A DNA stretch of 64,000 nt from Dioszegia crocea (GCA_001600615.1 BCKK01000002.1:2572809-2636808), one strand, 5' to 3'; positions 1 to 10,868 are shown, counted from the stretch's first letter. The notes: generated by a model not told the origin, from the letters alone. Program-made: numbers and translations.

Positions 1-1034
1 CGACTGGAGGGGACCGTAACAATATAGAGGCTTTCCGGGGGGAAGTAGACATCGCTCCTTGGCGAGAAGATGTAGGGAGCGTCACAGACGACAGTGATGG
101 TGACATCGCTGCTGAGGTAGGCTTGTTGAACATCGGAATCGTACATGACGTAGTACTGGTGTTGGCCGAAAGGTTCCTCGTTGAGGAAGGCGGCGAAGGA
201 TCCGCTACCATCAGTGGGGACCGTCGAGATTAGTCCAGATGTCCGCGACATGATCCGCAGTTGGCCATTGTCGCATGCGGATCCGACGTCCACGAGGCCA
301 GTGAGGAAGAAGGTGTTGGGGGAGGTATCGCCACTTTTATGGCTGGTTATGACCGGAGGGTTGCACTGGCCATCAGCATTGAACGGGCAGGCGCTCACAG
401 TTGCAGCCCCATCATTCGTTGTGACTCTTATCCGCTTCGTCTCCGAAGTAGCCGAGTGCAAACCCGGCTGGTAGGAATCGGCAACAGCCGTGATGGCATA
501 TGATCCTCTTTCCAGATATTGCGATCGGACACTGAAAGTACCCGCCGCTGTCGTCTGTACTTTGACAGACGGCAAGCCGGGTATTTCAATAGTCACAAAG
601 GCGCAATCGCTTCTCCCGCTGATTGTCGGTCGATTGCTTCTGACCTCGAGATTTTGGTTCAAAACTACAGGTTCATCGATGATGGGAATACCGCACATGA
701 CGGTTATAGTGTAGAATCCGGAGCGGGAGGAAGTGATAGTGGGGTGTATCAATTCATATCGGTCGGTGCCCCAGCGCTGATTGGGGATTTCGACACGATA
801 CCGGCCGGTGGTGGAGTCGAAGGTATCGATGGTTCCTATTACACCCTGCGCTTCCGACGTGATCTGGATGGGGACGCCACTACATTGCCCGAGTGTCGGC
901 ACACGGCCTTCGAGGAAGAATGTAGATTGTGTGACATTGCGATCGCGGGGACCATCGACTCGGGTGGCCGCGCACTGGGCGTGGATGACGGGGAGGAGAA
1001 GGAGGAGGATGGCGCGTAGCGAGGATGGATACAT
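1..1034 (-). CDS. Secreted Ig-like/adhesin-type protein, 3' part outside window
   Basis: An uninterrupted reading frame runs from an ATG at 1034-1032 down to base 1 without a stop, so about 344 residues are visible and the C-terminus lies beyond the window. The first ~20 residues (MYPSSLRAILLLLLPVIHAQ) are a clear signal peptide. After it the protein is rich in Thr, Ser, Val and Ile, with regularly spaced cysteines and repeated blocks of roughly 95-110 residues in which a T-x-F-x-(L/I)-x-G strand is followed by alternating hydrophobic positions, resembling immunoglobulin-like beta-sandwich repeats of fungal cell-surface proteins. N-glycosylation sequons such as NVT are present. No catalytic motif is seen. 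It has no intron in the visible part, unlike almost all neighbours. A wall-associated or extracellular role is inferred only from the signal peptide and composition; the family is not identified. Confidence 0.75.
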   Translation of the reverse strand, partial: MYPSSLRAILLLLLPVIHAQCAATRVDGPRDRNVTQSTFFLEGRVPTLGQCSGVPIQITSEAQGVIGTIDTFDSTTGRYRVEIPNQRWGTDRYELIHPTITSSRSGFYTITVMCGIPIIDEPVVLNQNLEVRSNRPTISGRSDCAFVTIEIPGLPSVKVQTTAAGTFSVRSQYLERGSYAITAVADSYQPGLHSATSETKRIRVTTNDGAATVSACPFNADGQCNPPVITSHKSGDTSPNTFFLTGLVDVGSACDNGQLRIMSRTSGLISTVPTDGSGSFAAFLNEEPFGQHQYYVMYDSDVQQAYLSSDVTITVVCDAPYIFSPRSDVYFPPESLYIVTVPSS

Positions 1035-1458
1035 GGCGAAGGTTGGGAGAGTGGCGGGGAAGAGTGGCGAGGGAAACTGCCTTCATTATGTACCTCATCA
1101 GTAGCCTTTCAGCGTATCACTCATTGACAGTTTGGCTCAGGGAACCCTTCATCAAACCTCTCATGTACCTCCGACCATCCGACAGGATGCAAGACCCAGC
1201 GTGGGTGAAAATCTCCGCTCACCCTCGCTCAAGCCTGACATACTGTGTGTCTCGGCCACACAACACATATGCACACACATGAGTTCAGAAAGGGATTGAG
1301 GATATGCAAGGTGTGTGCAAGGAATGCTGTTGGATTTTAGGGAAACAGCGAGAATTGCCCGAACCGGATGTGTCAAAGAATTCTCCGATTCCAAGAAAGG
1401 TTCTCGGTTGAGGCTCGGCAGTACCTGAAACGATAGCATATGGAGGTAAGATACACAT
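1035..1458. other. Intergenic region between secreted protein start and NOP15 stop
   Basis: It holds the upstream region of the leftward secreted-protein gene and the 3' flank of the leftward RRM gene. Open frames here are read-through of the last NOP15 intron; no RNA gene or repeat was seen. Confidence 0.5.
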
Positions 1459-3633
1459 CTAGGCCTTCTGGCAACGTCAGCGTGATCACGTAGGGACGAG
1501 GTAAAACTCACATGTCCCTCGAACTCGTAGTCAATCCCCTTCTCCTGAATCTTTTTCCTCCGGTCATTCTGCTTCTTGACGACGTTGGCGTTCGCCTTGT
1601 CCTTTTGCTCCTCCGTCCGGGGCTATAATCAGCGGGATCGTAAGATATGCTTACCTTGTCTTGACGAGCCTTCTCTAGACGGGCGCGCGGGACGACGCGG
1701 AACTTCTTGTTGCTACCTGCCCACAATTCAGGGTGGACTTCATCGGCTGGAATAACCTGACATCAGCTTGGCAAAGTTTTAGCTTACATGACATTGTAGT
1801 AGGTGGCCCATGAGGAGATAGTTGTCCATAGTTTCAGCGACAATTTCGGCAACGGAGTTGCTGGACATTTCAATGTAGGCATAGTGCTTAGATGCGCCGG
1901 TCTGGGGTCAGCGGATCAAAGCTGAGACATACCTGACGGTTTCGAGCTAATCGGACTCTGGAGACATCGCCGAATTGGCCAAAGTACTCCTTCATCTCAT
2001 CCTCGTAGAAACCATGGGGTATCCGGCCGAGATACAATGTTCCCTTCTGGCCATCCTAATTGTCAGCTATGGTATCGATTGAACTTACCCTCTTCTTGTT
2101 GGCCTTCTTCAACCGCGCCGCCACGCTCTTGTCGTCCTTAGCAACCATAGGCAGACCCTTCATGTCCACCTTTCTTCCAGCCTCACGCACCGCCACATCC
2201 TCGCCGTCCGACTCGTCGTCTGATGAATCCACCTCACCGTCCGAGGAAGAGAAACCGTTTGCAGGCTCATCATCCGAGGCCATCTCCTCGTCCTCCTCGG
2301 CAGCAACGACTTTGGATGCCTTCTTGACCGCACCAGTGACAGCCTTCTTGGCTTTGGTGACAACGGGCTCGACGGCGTCGGCGGTGGCGTCTACGGCTGA
2401 CTGGGCGGTCTCCGCGGCGGATTCGACGGTAGATTTAGCGGACTTGGCTTGGGCTTTGGCCTTCTTTTGTGCGGGCTCGGTAGCTTTGGCGGTATCCTTG
2501 GCCTTGCGCTTGCCAGTTTCCTTTGTCGACTCAACTGCATCCTTCCCCTTCTTCACTGCCTCCTCAGCACCCTTCTTGCTCTTCATTGGAGAAGGGATGA
2601 CGACCTCGGCCCGATCCGCAGCCGCCTTGCTGGCTTTGGCGGTGTCCGCAGTCGCCTTCTTCCCCTTCTTGACAACAGCATCGGTGGTATCTTCCACACC
2701 CTTCACGGCTTGCTTTCCCTTCTTTACAACCTCCTCCGTACCCTCCTCGGCAGCTTTGGTAGCTTTCTTCCCCTTCTTGGTAGCGGTCTCTTTGACCTCC
2801 TCAGCCGCCTCTCCGGCATCCTTCGCCGCCTTCTTGCCTTTCTTGGTGACAATCTCCCCCGCCTCTTCAGTAGCCTTTACCGCCTTCTTCCCCTTCTTGA
2901 CGGCAGTCTCCTTCGCCTCGACTACCGCGTCCTCTGCGCCCTTGGCAGCCTTCTTGCCCTTCTTCACCGCTGTTTCCTTGACCTCAGCCGCCTTCTCCCC
3001 CGCAGCGTCCGCCACCTTCTTGGCCTTCTTCTTTGCTGGCTCCTTGACTTCGCCAGTCAGTCCGGTAGCTTCGGCAAAGCTCTCCGCAGCACCCTGAACA
3101 GCTTCAACCACCGTTCCTGCGATGCCTTGAACTGCACCAAGGACACTCTTGCCAGCAGACTCAAACATCTCCTCGGCTTGTTTGCGTTTCTTGGGATTTG
3201 TGACAGTTTCCTCGGCTTCCTCCACGACTTTACTAGCCTTTTTGCCAGCCTTGGCCACTTGCTCCTTGGCTTCCTCCCCGACCTCCTTCGCCGCCTTCTT
3301 GCCCTTCTTCGCAGTCACAGCAGCGACCTCCTCGATCTTTTCTCCAGCCTTATCCGCAGCCTCCTTCGCGGCCTTCTTGCCCTTCTTGACGGGCAGGCCT
3401 AGTCCATCCTCGAGTGCCGTACCGAGTGATGCTGGAGTCTTTTCTCCGTCATCTAGGACAAAGTCGCCAGCAACGTCGACTGCGTTGGCGAGATCAGATA
3501 CGAAGTCCGAGGCGGCAGCAGCGGCTGATTGGATGGTGTTTACGATGGAGGATTCTGCCGCAGGCTTGGCGGGGGATTTCTTCGACGAAGGCGCAGACTT
3601 CTTGCCCGCTTTGGTTGATGCTTTGGGTGCCAT
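1459..3633 (-). CDS. NOP15: Nop15/NIFK-type RRM ribosome-biogenesis protein with long histone-H1-like N-terminus
   Basis: Six exons: 3633-2089, 2055-1933, 1901-1788, 1756-1655, 1622-1512 and 1467-1459, giving 667 residues. Exons 2-4 encode one RRM beginning GTLYLGRIPHGFYEDEMKEY and continuing through SKHYAYIEM, the pattern of yeast Nop15 and human NIFK/MKI67IP, nucleolar proteins that bind ITS2-containing pre-rRNA in pre-60S particles. The C-terminus ends with a short basic helix and GIDYEFEG, also typical of the family. Unusual is exon 1: 515 residues of Lys/Ala/Glu-rich sequence with about fifteen copies of a KKGKKAxK unit, then an acidic Ser/Asp patch, resembling histone H1 tails or nucleolin. 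Usual family length is only 200-300 residues. Introns are 31-44 nt. Nucleolar location is inferred. The last, three-codon exon rests on splice signals alone. Confidence 0.85.
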
Positions 3634-4399
3634 TTTAGCTGTTAGATAGGGATGGAGTGTTGAGAGGAGTTTCTCTCTGGATGGGATGTTATGGATGACG
3701 CAAATTTGACAAAATCAATCCCGATGCGGTAATTCGCAGTGTGGCTATTTGCCACCCGCTCCAACACCTGGTGTGCCACTTTGCCTATGGTCAAGACGAT
3801 TATCCCGCAACTGCGTAGCAAATCGAGTTGAGCTCTGCCACATATTCACTGGAGGTCCTGTATAGGGCATAAACAGAATGATGACCCGTCCTCAGATTGC
3901 AGCCTTTTCAGCCTCTCGCTCGGCTGTACCCGGAAATGTCTCAGACTTGCTTGTGTCACATAAAGTCTCGCATGTGGGCTCCAGAGCTCGCTGACAGGGT
4001 CTGCTCTGAGCAGCAGATGTCTAGGATGAACATGATGTTGATGTGATCTGCTCCAGGATGTTCCAGCATGATCCATAAGTACGGGATCAAATATGGCGGC
4101 GCACACGCAAGCGTCTAGATGACGTAAAGGAGTCCTATCTTTCCCCATGCCTGTCCCCGCAATCGGAACAGTCTCGCTCGATAAGCATCCTTCCTCCGAC
4201 ACTATATAAGCACTTCCCTACTCTCCTTTCATACATATCTCATCTACCCCTTCCACACTTAATCCAAGCACAGCTTGCATCGCCTCCTTTCGCATCGCTT
4301 CAACACAGCACGGGATACCCTTTCCTTAAGAGTAGAGCATAGAAGTAGAGCCGATACCCCTGTTGTCCCACTTTGCCACCCAAAGAACAACCATCAATC
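3634..4399. other. Divergent promoter region of NOP15 and the AN1 gene
   Basis: No coding frame with splice support. The right half is pyrimidine-rich, as expected for a 5' UTR, and contains a TATATAA element. Confidence 0.5.
4203..4209 (+). promoter_or_regulatory. TATA-like element upstream of the AN1 gene
   Basis: TATATAA about 190 nt before the AN1 start codon, followed by a C/T-rich leader. Position fits a TATA box with a leader of 100-150 nt; no transcript data are available. Confidence 0.35.
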
Positions 4400-4810
4400 A
4401 TGTGAGAACTTCGTCGACTCGCATCTGCACTGTTCAGTAGACTGATGTCGCAGGGTCGCCAAGAAACGTTGCCAGTACCGCGTCGTCTTCAACATACCCG
4501 TTCCTTCCTCCCCCAACTCTGATCCCACCGATGACACCCCCGCCGCCAAACCCGAGATGACTGCGAATCCGACTCAGTGTCCCTCGGCGGCTTTACGTGT
4601 AGCTGGAGATTGTGTCCACTGTCAGAAGGTGTACTGCTCCACACATCGTACTCCAGAAGCCCATCATTGGTGAGTTCTTTTCCATTTGCCTTCGGATCAT
4701 TGCTAACCCTTAGTTCTGGAATGCAAGCTTGCCGAGACGCAGCGTTTCAAGCCAACAAGGAGAGGCTCGAACGGGAACGGACAGTGGCGAGTAAGATTGC
4801 GCAAGCATAA
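4400..4810 (+). CDS. Small AN1-type zinc-finger protein, start codon split by an intron
   Basis: Exons 4400-4401 (AT), 4454-4669 and 4714-4810 give 104 residues starting MVAKKRC. The ATG is assembled across the first intron: AT, then a GTGAGA donor, then GCAG followed by G. The zinc-binding part lies at about residues 45-75: C, then GDC-x2-C-x4-C-x2-H-x5-HHC, matching the second half of AN1 fingers (ZFAND/Cuz1/Tmc1 group), proteins linked to ubiquitin-proteasome and arsenite or heat stress responses. The C-terminal tail is a charged helix (KERLERERTVASKI). The usual first Cys pair of AN1 is weak, so a divergent finger is possible. The second intron splits the TGT codon of the last finger cysteine, which supports the splicing. 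Role in proteotoxic stress is inference from the family. Confidence 0.8.
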
Positions 4811-5081
4811 CACGGACAGTATTAGATGGAGTTTATGAGACGTTGTATAGTGAGACCATGTATTGATTCATCCCGCACTGCATGCTTTAGGATCAATTGG
4901 ACAAAGCTGCGCATATGTGCTTGACAATCCCCATCCTAGGCACCCTCAGGTCCTGGTGAGAACGTGAAGGGTGATACTTACTCGAGCCCACAGCCAAGAA
5001 CTTGGTACCGGTTGAGTGGGTGCCTGAAACGTCGTCATCAACTTGCAGATTCAAATCCGTCTCCCTTTTGCATCATACACA

Positions 5082-8000
5082 ATGTCGGTCCCCTATCAAC
5101 CAAGACAGCGAAAGGCGCCTGCAAAGCCTCTCCCACCCCCTCCCATCGACACTGAAAATCTCGAAGCTGTCGAGCATCTCGAGAGAGATCAGCACTATGC
5201 CTCACCGCCGCCGCCGCCAGTCAAGGCTCCGCAGCATCTCCATCCCCACGTTTCCACAGTCACCACGGCCACACCTGACATCCTCACCCCTCTACGCGCG
5301 CATTATCTCAAGAAGAGCTTGGTGAATATCCAGATTGCGCACGAGCTCAATCTCATCACCGATCCTGTCCTCGGCGCGAATGCCCTCGGTCTGCTCGGTG
5401 ACCCGTTCGTGCTTCCCGATGCAGCCCGCAAGGAGGCCTTGGCGAGAGTGTCGGAATCGGGAGGTGGGGTAGGGAGCGATCTACCCTTTATACGATTTCT
5501 GTTCCACCAATTCGTCCTGCCCTTCCCCTTCCTGGCTGCGGCGCCCCCGACATTCTGGTCGGCCAAGGTGCAGCCTTTTGTATCGTCGTTCTTGTCCACA
5601 ACAGGCGTATCAGCTCATGCCACCGTGTCGCCCGAAGACCAGGCCATGATGCGAGAAATGATGACGCCTGAGGAAAGGGCTGAGCAGGAGGAGAGAGAGA
5701 AGCTATGGACAAAGATGGAAAAGCATTCAGCTTTGATGGTGGGTGTGGGGGTGAAGGTGGTGGGTGGGGAGGAAGTTGTGCGGATAGGGCAGCAGGATTT
5801 GAGGAGGCTGGAGGAGCAGCAGGAAATTAGGCGCAAGCGATGGATGGAGTCTAGGCAGAAGGAGCTGGAACAGGGCGGTGGGGTCATGTTTGATGTGAAC
5901 GTTGTGGGGGTCAGGTCTGTGGTGGAGAAGGGACGAGTGAGAAGTAAAAGCCACGACGTGAGTGTTTGGCTTGCTGGGCTGATTATAGGAATTCCTAGTT
6001 AGGACAAGGCGGACAGGCGTGAATGATGTCCACGTCGCCAGGCGGTATGGGGATTTCAAGCGATTGGCGGAAGAGGTGAGTTGAAACAAGGGCAAGCTGA
6101 TGTAGTTACGCATGGCCTTCCCGGACTATCCCCTTCCCTCACCTCCGACTAAGGACAAGTCGATTCAGGCGGCCCCGGTCCAGGCACAATACTCGTACTA
6201 CAACCCCCTTCGCATGTACTATGGCTCCGGCGCTCCATCCACCGAGTCCGAACCGGAAGTCCCTCCTACACCCCTCAGTAGAGAGAAGAATCGCCTCACG
6301 CTGAGGGCATACCTCCAAAACCTATTGTCCTACCCCTTCGTCATCAACTCCCCGATCGTTCGGTCGTTCCTTCTCTCCTCTCCAACAACACTCACCCCAC
6401 CAGAAGTGGCGGACAGTCAGCGTAGACTAGACGGAGATGCTGTTCGGGAAGAAGGGCGTAAGCGATTCCGAGCAGAAGCAGAGAAGCGGATTGAAGCTCT
6501 GCGCGAAGGATTGAATCAGTTCAAAGGGGACGTGCTTAGTACAGAAGGGGGGTTGAAGAAGGTGTTTGAGGTTGTGCGCAGGGTCGAAAGGGTGGAGGAT
6601 CTTCCCAGGGCCGAAGCGAGTGTGGTGGAGTGGGGTCGGATCTCGTAAGTCCCACGCAGACCCCGCTGATAGACTCGCCGCGACTATATTCCAACTCTTT
6701 GTCGCCAGCGACACGGCCAGTGATCAGATCTATGCTTTGAAGCGGATCCACGGGTTGATGCCTTACTTTGTGCTCAAGGGGATTTTGAAAATTAGTAATC
6801 CCATGGCGATGATCCGTGGAGTCTTGGATCTGTTCCTTGCGAGGCCATTCGGAGGACAGTCTCTGCTTCAGAGGTGAGTATCAAATAAGGCAGTACTGAT
6901 GTCAGAATGTTCTCCGCCAACCTTACGGATGACGTCCGGGCCATCACCGAAGACATCAACGCTGTCGCCGACAAGATTGACGATCCCGTCTTGTGTCAAA
7001 AGATTGAACAATACGCCATGGCTCCTTTCGAGATCCAGGAAATGTACCGCAAAGATGCAGGTGAGTTTCAGGTTGGATGCGCTGATTAGCTACGGAAAAG
7101 TTGGACCTACTGGTGGTGATTTTGCGCTCGCCAGACCCGCCCACCTTATCCCGACCGCAATTCCAACGAGTCTTCAAGGCTGCTCGATCTTATCGCGCCT
7201 ACAAACGCGCCCAGGAGGATTTGGAAGACTCGGACGACGATCTCGGGCCAGAAGATGAGGATGCGTGGTTGTTTGAAGATTTGAATTCACTCTTGCGACT
7301 CTGGGGCCGGAAGCGAGAAAAGGAGCAGCTCCTAGCTTTGATCTTCGAAGTGAGTCACGTCAGAGCGCAGCTGATCAGGGCGTGACAGCGGAGCTACTCA
7401 AAGACATCATCACCATCTTCTACTCGCCACTCGCGCAAGTCTACAAAGCTGCCAGTATTGCCGACTCCCTAGGCGATCTGCAAAATTTCATCAACGACAT
7501 GATCAGAACCGTGGAGCAAGTCGAAGAATGTAAGTTGAGGTTTGGACGCGCTGATTTAGTGTCGCAAGAAAACCCCGGTCGTACTGTGCAGACCTTCATC
7601 GATTTGGTCCAGCGACACGAACAAGCCTTCTACACTTTTGTTCACAATGTGCACTCGAAGGGTCAGGGTCTATTCGACAGTCTCATGGGTTGGATTGAGC
7701 TCTTCCTCAATTACGCTCGAGTCGGCCTGGCGCAACCCCTCGATTTGGAATTCCTCCTCCCCGCTCCTGGTCCAGACCGCCAGCGGCTCATGGCGGAGGT
7801 TGACGCTGTAGCACAGTACCACTACCGTTTGAAAGTGGCACATGAGGAGAAGATCCGGCGGCGTTTCAGACAAGAAGCGGCTGGTGAAGAAGAGGCCGCT
7901 TTGCTCGATTCGGTCATGGCGAGTTTGAGCCTGGACGAGACGGCATTGGGCGATGCGGTGGAAGCTGGGGAGAGCGGGAGTGAGAGTGAGGATGAGTATG

Positions 8001-8390
8001 ATGAGGATTTGGAGGTGACGGGTATGCGAGGCGGAGCGAGTCAGGTCCAGGGTGCGATTCACGGGCGGGGCCAGTTGGAGACACCGCTGGATGAAAAGAG
8101 GTCACCTTTGGTGTTTATGGGTGAAGAGGAGCGCAGAGCGAGTGCTTCGGGAGGGAAGAGCGGAATGTTTGGAAGGAAGCATCATGAGGAGGCTCCACCG
8201 CAGCCACCGACCCCCCAGCCGAGGGCGAAGCAGAGGAGGCGACATGATAAGAGGGTGCACGAGTTGATGGTCCATCCACCCACTGATGCGATCGGGGAGT
8301 TGAGGCCACTGTTTGTGGAAATGGTGAGTGTGTCAATGTTCAGGCTGACGTTAGCTGCGCCCAATGTTGAAGGTCCGGCCAATTCAGTAG
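5082..8390 (+). CDS. PX-PXB (DUF3818) phosphoinositide-binding protein, YPR097W/Lec1 family
   Basis: Nine exons: 5082-5957, 5989-6075, 6106-6644, 6673-6873, 6906-7060, 7090-7349, 7379-7529, 7560-8323 and 8355-8390, giving 1022 residues. The N-terminal ~290 residues form the PX-associated B domain. The PX domain starts near residue 290 with SHDEFLVRTRR, VARRYGDFKRLAEELR and a FPDYPLPSPP stretch, the RR(Y/F)xDF core that binds phosphoinositides. The C-terminal half, with MPYFVLKGILKISNPMAM and DLFLARPFGGQSLLQRMF, is the fungal PXB/DUF3818 region found in yeast YPR097W, a membrane and lipid-droplet associated protein of about the same length (1073). An acidic, low-complexity insert near the end precedes the conserved tail. 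All eight introns are 28-32 nt. Intron 7530-7559 has no in-frame stop and is a multiple of three, so it could be retained. Confidence 0.9.
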
Positions 8391-8648
8391 GCTTGGTCGT
8401 TGTGATTTGGATAAATATAATGAGATGACAGATATGCAATGACCATGAGATTGGGGTGAATACGTCTGTATTACAATGCTGCATCAATGCAGCTTAAGCG
8501 CTTGGGTGCACTATTATACTCGCTGCGTAGTCTACGAATCTCCAGCCGTTTGAACTTCAGCGCAAAAGCATTCCATAGGTTGATCAGTCCTTGCTATGGG
8601 ACGTCTGAGTTGCGAGACTACTCGCTGCGTTGACGGATCCACCTCGGA

Positions 8649-10120
8649 CTAGTCCCTTCGCCTCGCTGCACTGAAGCGGGTCTGCTGGTCAGCAATGTTC
8701 AAGGAAACACGGGGTGACCTACCAGTGACACCTCCTTGACAGAGTACATCTCCAAAAGCGACCTCGTGTCAACTTTGAGGGGGTTTATAGATCCATCGGG
8801 GAGCCTGAGGCGAGCTGGGACTGATGCCCGGGACGGAATTGTGATGTAAACCAAGATCACAGTCTGCAATCAGCCATGTCCAGATGTAGCTCACCTTCTG
8901 CACCAACGAGTTGACCCGCATGACCGTGTTGATCCATTTCCAGCTTTGTCTCTCCTCATACCAGTCCGAGTCTCCGTACGGCGATACCGCCCTATCCTCC
9001 AGATCCGAGTAGACTGGGATGAGGGCTATCGAGAAGGCAGAGTGGGAAAAGACTGGTCCTCGCTTGTACAGTAGCCAATCGCAACAGAACTTGATTCCGG
9101 GTTTGACCACCCAGCCTAACGAGCGGAAGTGGTGGTAGGCGACATAGGAGACAAGGAAGGGGTCGTCAAGGTGGAGGGGAGGAACAGTCGTCGATATCGG
9201 GGTGAGGAAAAGGGACAAGAGCGATGACAGGGGAGGGTACGATTGCTGCAATCAGCCATAGCAGCTTGGAGTACTCACAGTGGCCGGATCCAATACTCTC
9301 AGCACACCCAGCCCGGCCGCCAAGAACCACGCCTCTTCGAGACCCAGCTGCAGATGCTCCATCTCCTCCACGAGATCGTCCTCAAACTCATCCTCGCTTT
9401 CCTCTTCCTCCACGGGCGGTGCCACATACACCGGCTTGACATCAGGCTGTCCCGGAACTGCTGGCGGCTTCCGCTTGAACGGCTTTCGCCCTCGATTCCG
9501 GTTCGCGTCGGGTCTAGTCGGTCGCACGAGGAACGTCTGCGCGTTGAGCTTTGTGACGTCGACGCTGGACTCATCGGCGACATCCTCAGATGGTGTCTGA
9601 CCCTGAGTCAGGATCGCTTCAGCAGCTTTGGCGGCGTCAAGCATGGCCGTCGCTCGGTCCATCTTGAATTGTTTACGCTCTTGTCGCCGTTTGGCTCGGA
9701 TCTGCTCAGCCAGTGCAGCTAGAAGTGAGCGCTGCTCCCATTCCACAACTCACAATCTCCACCCTTGACTAGATCCACCCGCCTGTCTCGCCATGTCGCC
9801 TCTGACCGACTCAACGTTCCCTTCCCGAAGAATCCCCGACAAAATAGTATATCCATATCTTCCCGTTTGGTGACCCACACCGAGCGAGTAGTGGGATCAT
9901 AAGTGCCGGTACACTGTGGCACCTCGATACGACGATGTTGTAGGAAAGACGGGGTGATTGCGTGAAGGTATGAGGTTTGGACAGGTTTGCCATCAATGGG
10001 GGCGTCGAGGAGTTTAAGAGGGAGTGGGTTGCCGTATTTCCGCAAATTTTGCTGGTAGCGTGATGGTGGCCGAGGAGCTTGAGCCTGGGCGGGCGGGGTT
10101 GGCTCGCTGATTGCGGCCAT
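8649..10120 (-). CDS. SEN2: tRNA-splicing endonuclease subunit Sen2 (catalytic)
   Basis: Five exons: 10120-9754, 9718-9279, 9245-8895, 8863-8723 and 8681-8649, giving 443 residues. The N-terminal part has the family signature YGNPLPL at about residue 29 and FGKGTLSRSEATWRDRR. The C-terminal nuclease domain carries LGLEEAWFLAAGLGVL, then SLGWVVKPGIKFCCDWLLYKRGP with VFSH. The catalytic triad of Sen2/EndA (Tyr, His, Lys) is intact: the Tyr of LLYKRGP, the His of FSH and the Lys of SLVQK. The protein cleaves the 5' splice site of intron-containing pre-tRNAs in the Sen2-Sen34-Sen15-Sen54 complex. The C-terminus ends SLTRFSAARRRD, like other fungal Sen2 proteins, which supports the final 41-nt intron. 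An intron-bearing tRNA-Pro gene lies divergently, 385 nt upstream. Confidence 0.93.
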
Positions 10121-10505
10121 GGTGTGAGCTGGATAGGATGGATGAAGGGCAACAAATCGCTAGCTCCGGCGCAAATCAGTCCGCCGGATTCGCTCTTTCC
10201 CAGCCATGCGGACATCCAGCGATCTCCGCAACCAGGAATGCTCGCGTGAGAAGGGCCTTTCACAGCCTGTAATTCGACCTATTTTGCACGATTGAGAGCT
10301 GTCCGCGTACCCAACGGGCTCAGCGATAGCTCGAGATGGACCTCTGATGCATGATGTTTGGATCGCCTCGAAATCGCTGGAAGAACTTTTGCGGTCAACG
10401 AGGTCGTTCTGGTTGATATCAAGTTTTTGAGATGGCCCTTCCCCGGCCATATCGCGCCATGTTCCGTGTTTTGTTATACAATCCCGTCTTCCCTGCGCGT
10501 CTGCA
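10121..10505. other. Intergenic, upstream of SEN2 and tRNA-Pro
   Basis: No protein gene is supported here. It must contain the SEN2 promoter and the 5' flank of the tRNA gene. Confidence 0.5.
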
Positions 10506-10603
10506 GACCCATTGGTAAAGGGGTATTATCGGTCCTTCGGGTGTAAGCAGCTCGCTCTCTTGAGTAAATGGACCAGGCCCGCGTTCGAGTCGCGGATGGG
10601 TCC
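10506..10603 (+). tRNA. tRNA-Pro (anticodon CGG) with 27-nt intron
   Basis: The cloverleaf folds fully: acceptor GACCCAT (10506-10512) pairs with ATGGGTC (10596-10602), discriminator C at 10603; D stem GTAA/TTAT with a GG-containing loop; anticodon stem GGTCC (10531-10535) pairs with GGACC (10570-10574); T stem CCGCG/CGCGG closes the loop TTCGAGT (10584-10590). The anticodon at 10538-10540 is CGG, preceded by TT and followed by G37, as usual for proline tRNAs. A 27-nt intron (10542-10568) sits one base 3' of the anticodon, the canonical eukaryotic position. A T run follows the gene, a likely Pol III terminator. The variable loop is four bases (AGGC). The intron must be cut by the Sen complex, one subunit of which is encoded next door. 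Confidence 0.92.
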
Positions 10604-10868
10604 TTGTTTTGAGCTTCCGACCAGCTTTCGCGAGATTTTCAGTAGTTGTCGTTATCTTTTTGGCCGCCCGCATGCTGCATGCTGCACGGCTGTTGCGAGT
10701 CGCGCGCTTTTGTGCCTTGACTTCTAGGCATGTAAGGGGTACAGACAATTGTTTGTATCGCAGCGTTGCCGGAGTCAAGGTAACAAGGTGTCAGAGACTG
10801 CATAGCACATGACGACGGGTCTGGATACAGTATGCCAACCATATTCTAGGCATGATTGAGGTATCGCC

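Noticed and set aside
2060..3649. Long open frames on the + strand opposite NOP15 exon 1
   Set aside because: They are antisense shadows of the Lys/Ala-rich repeat; composition is Leu/Ser/Phe-rich without motifs.
3846..4202. 118-codon minus-strand frame in the NOP15/AN1 intergenic region
   Set aside because: No splice or family support, and its codon use is unlike neighbouring genes.
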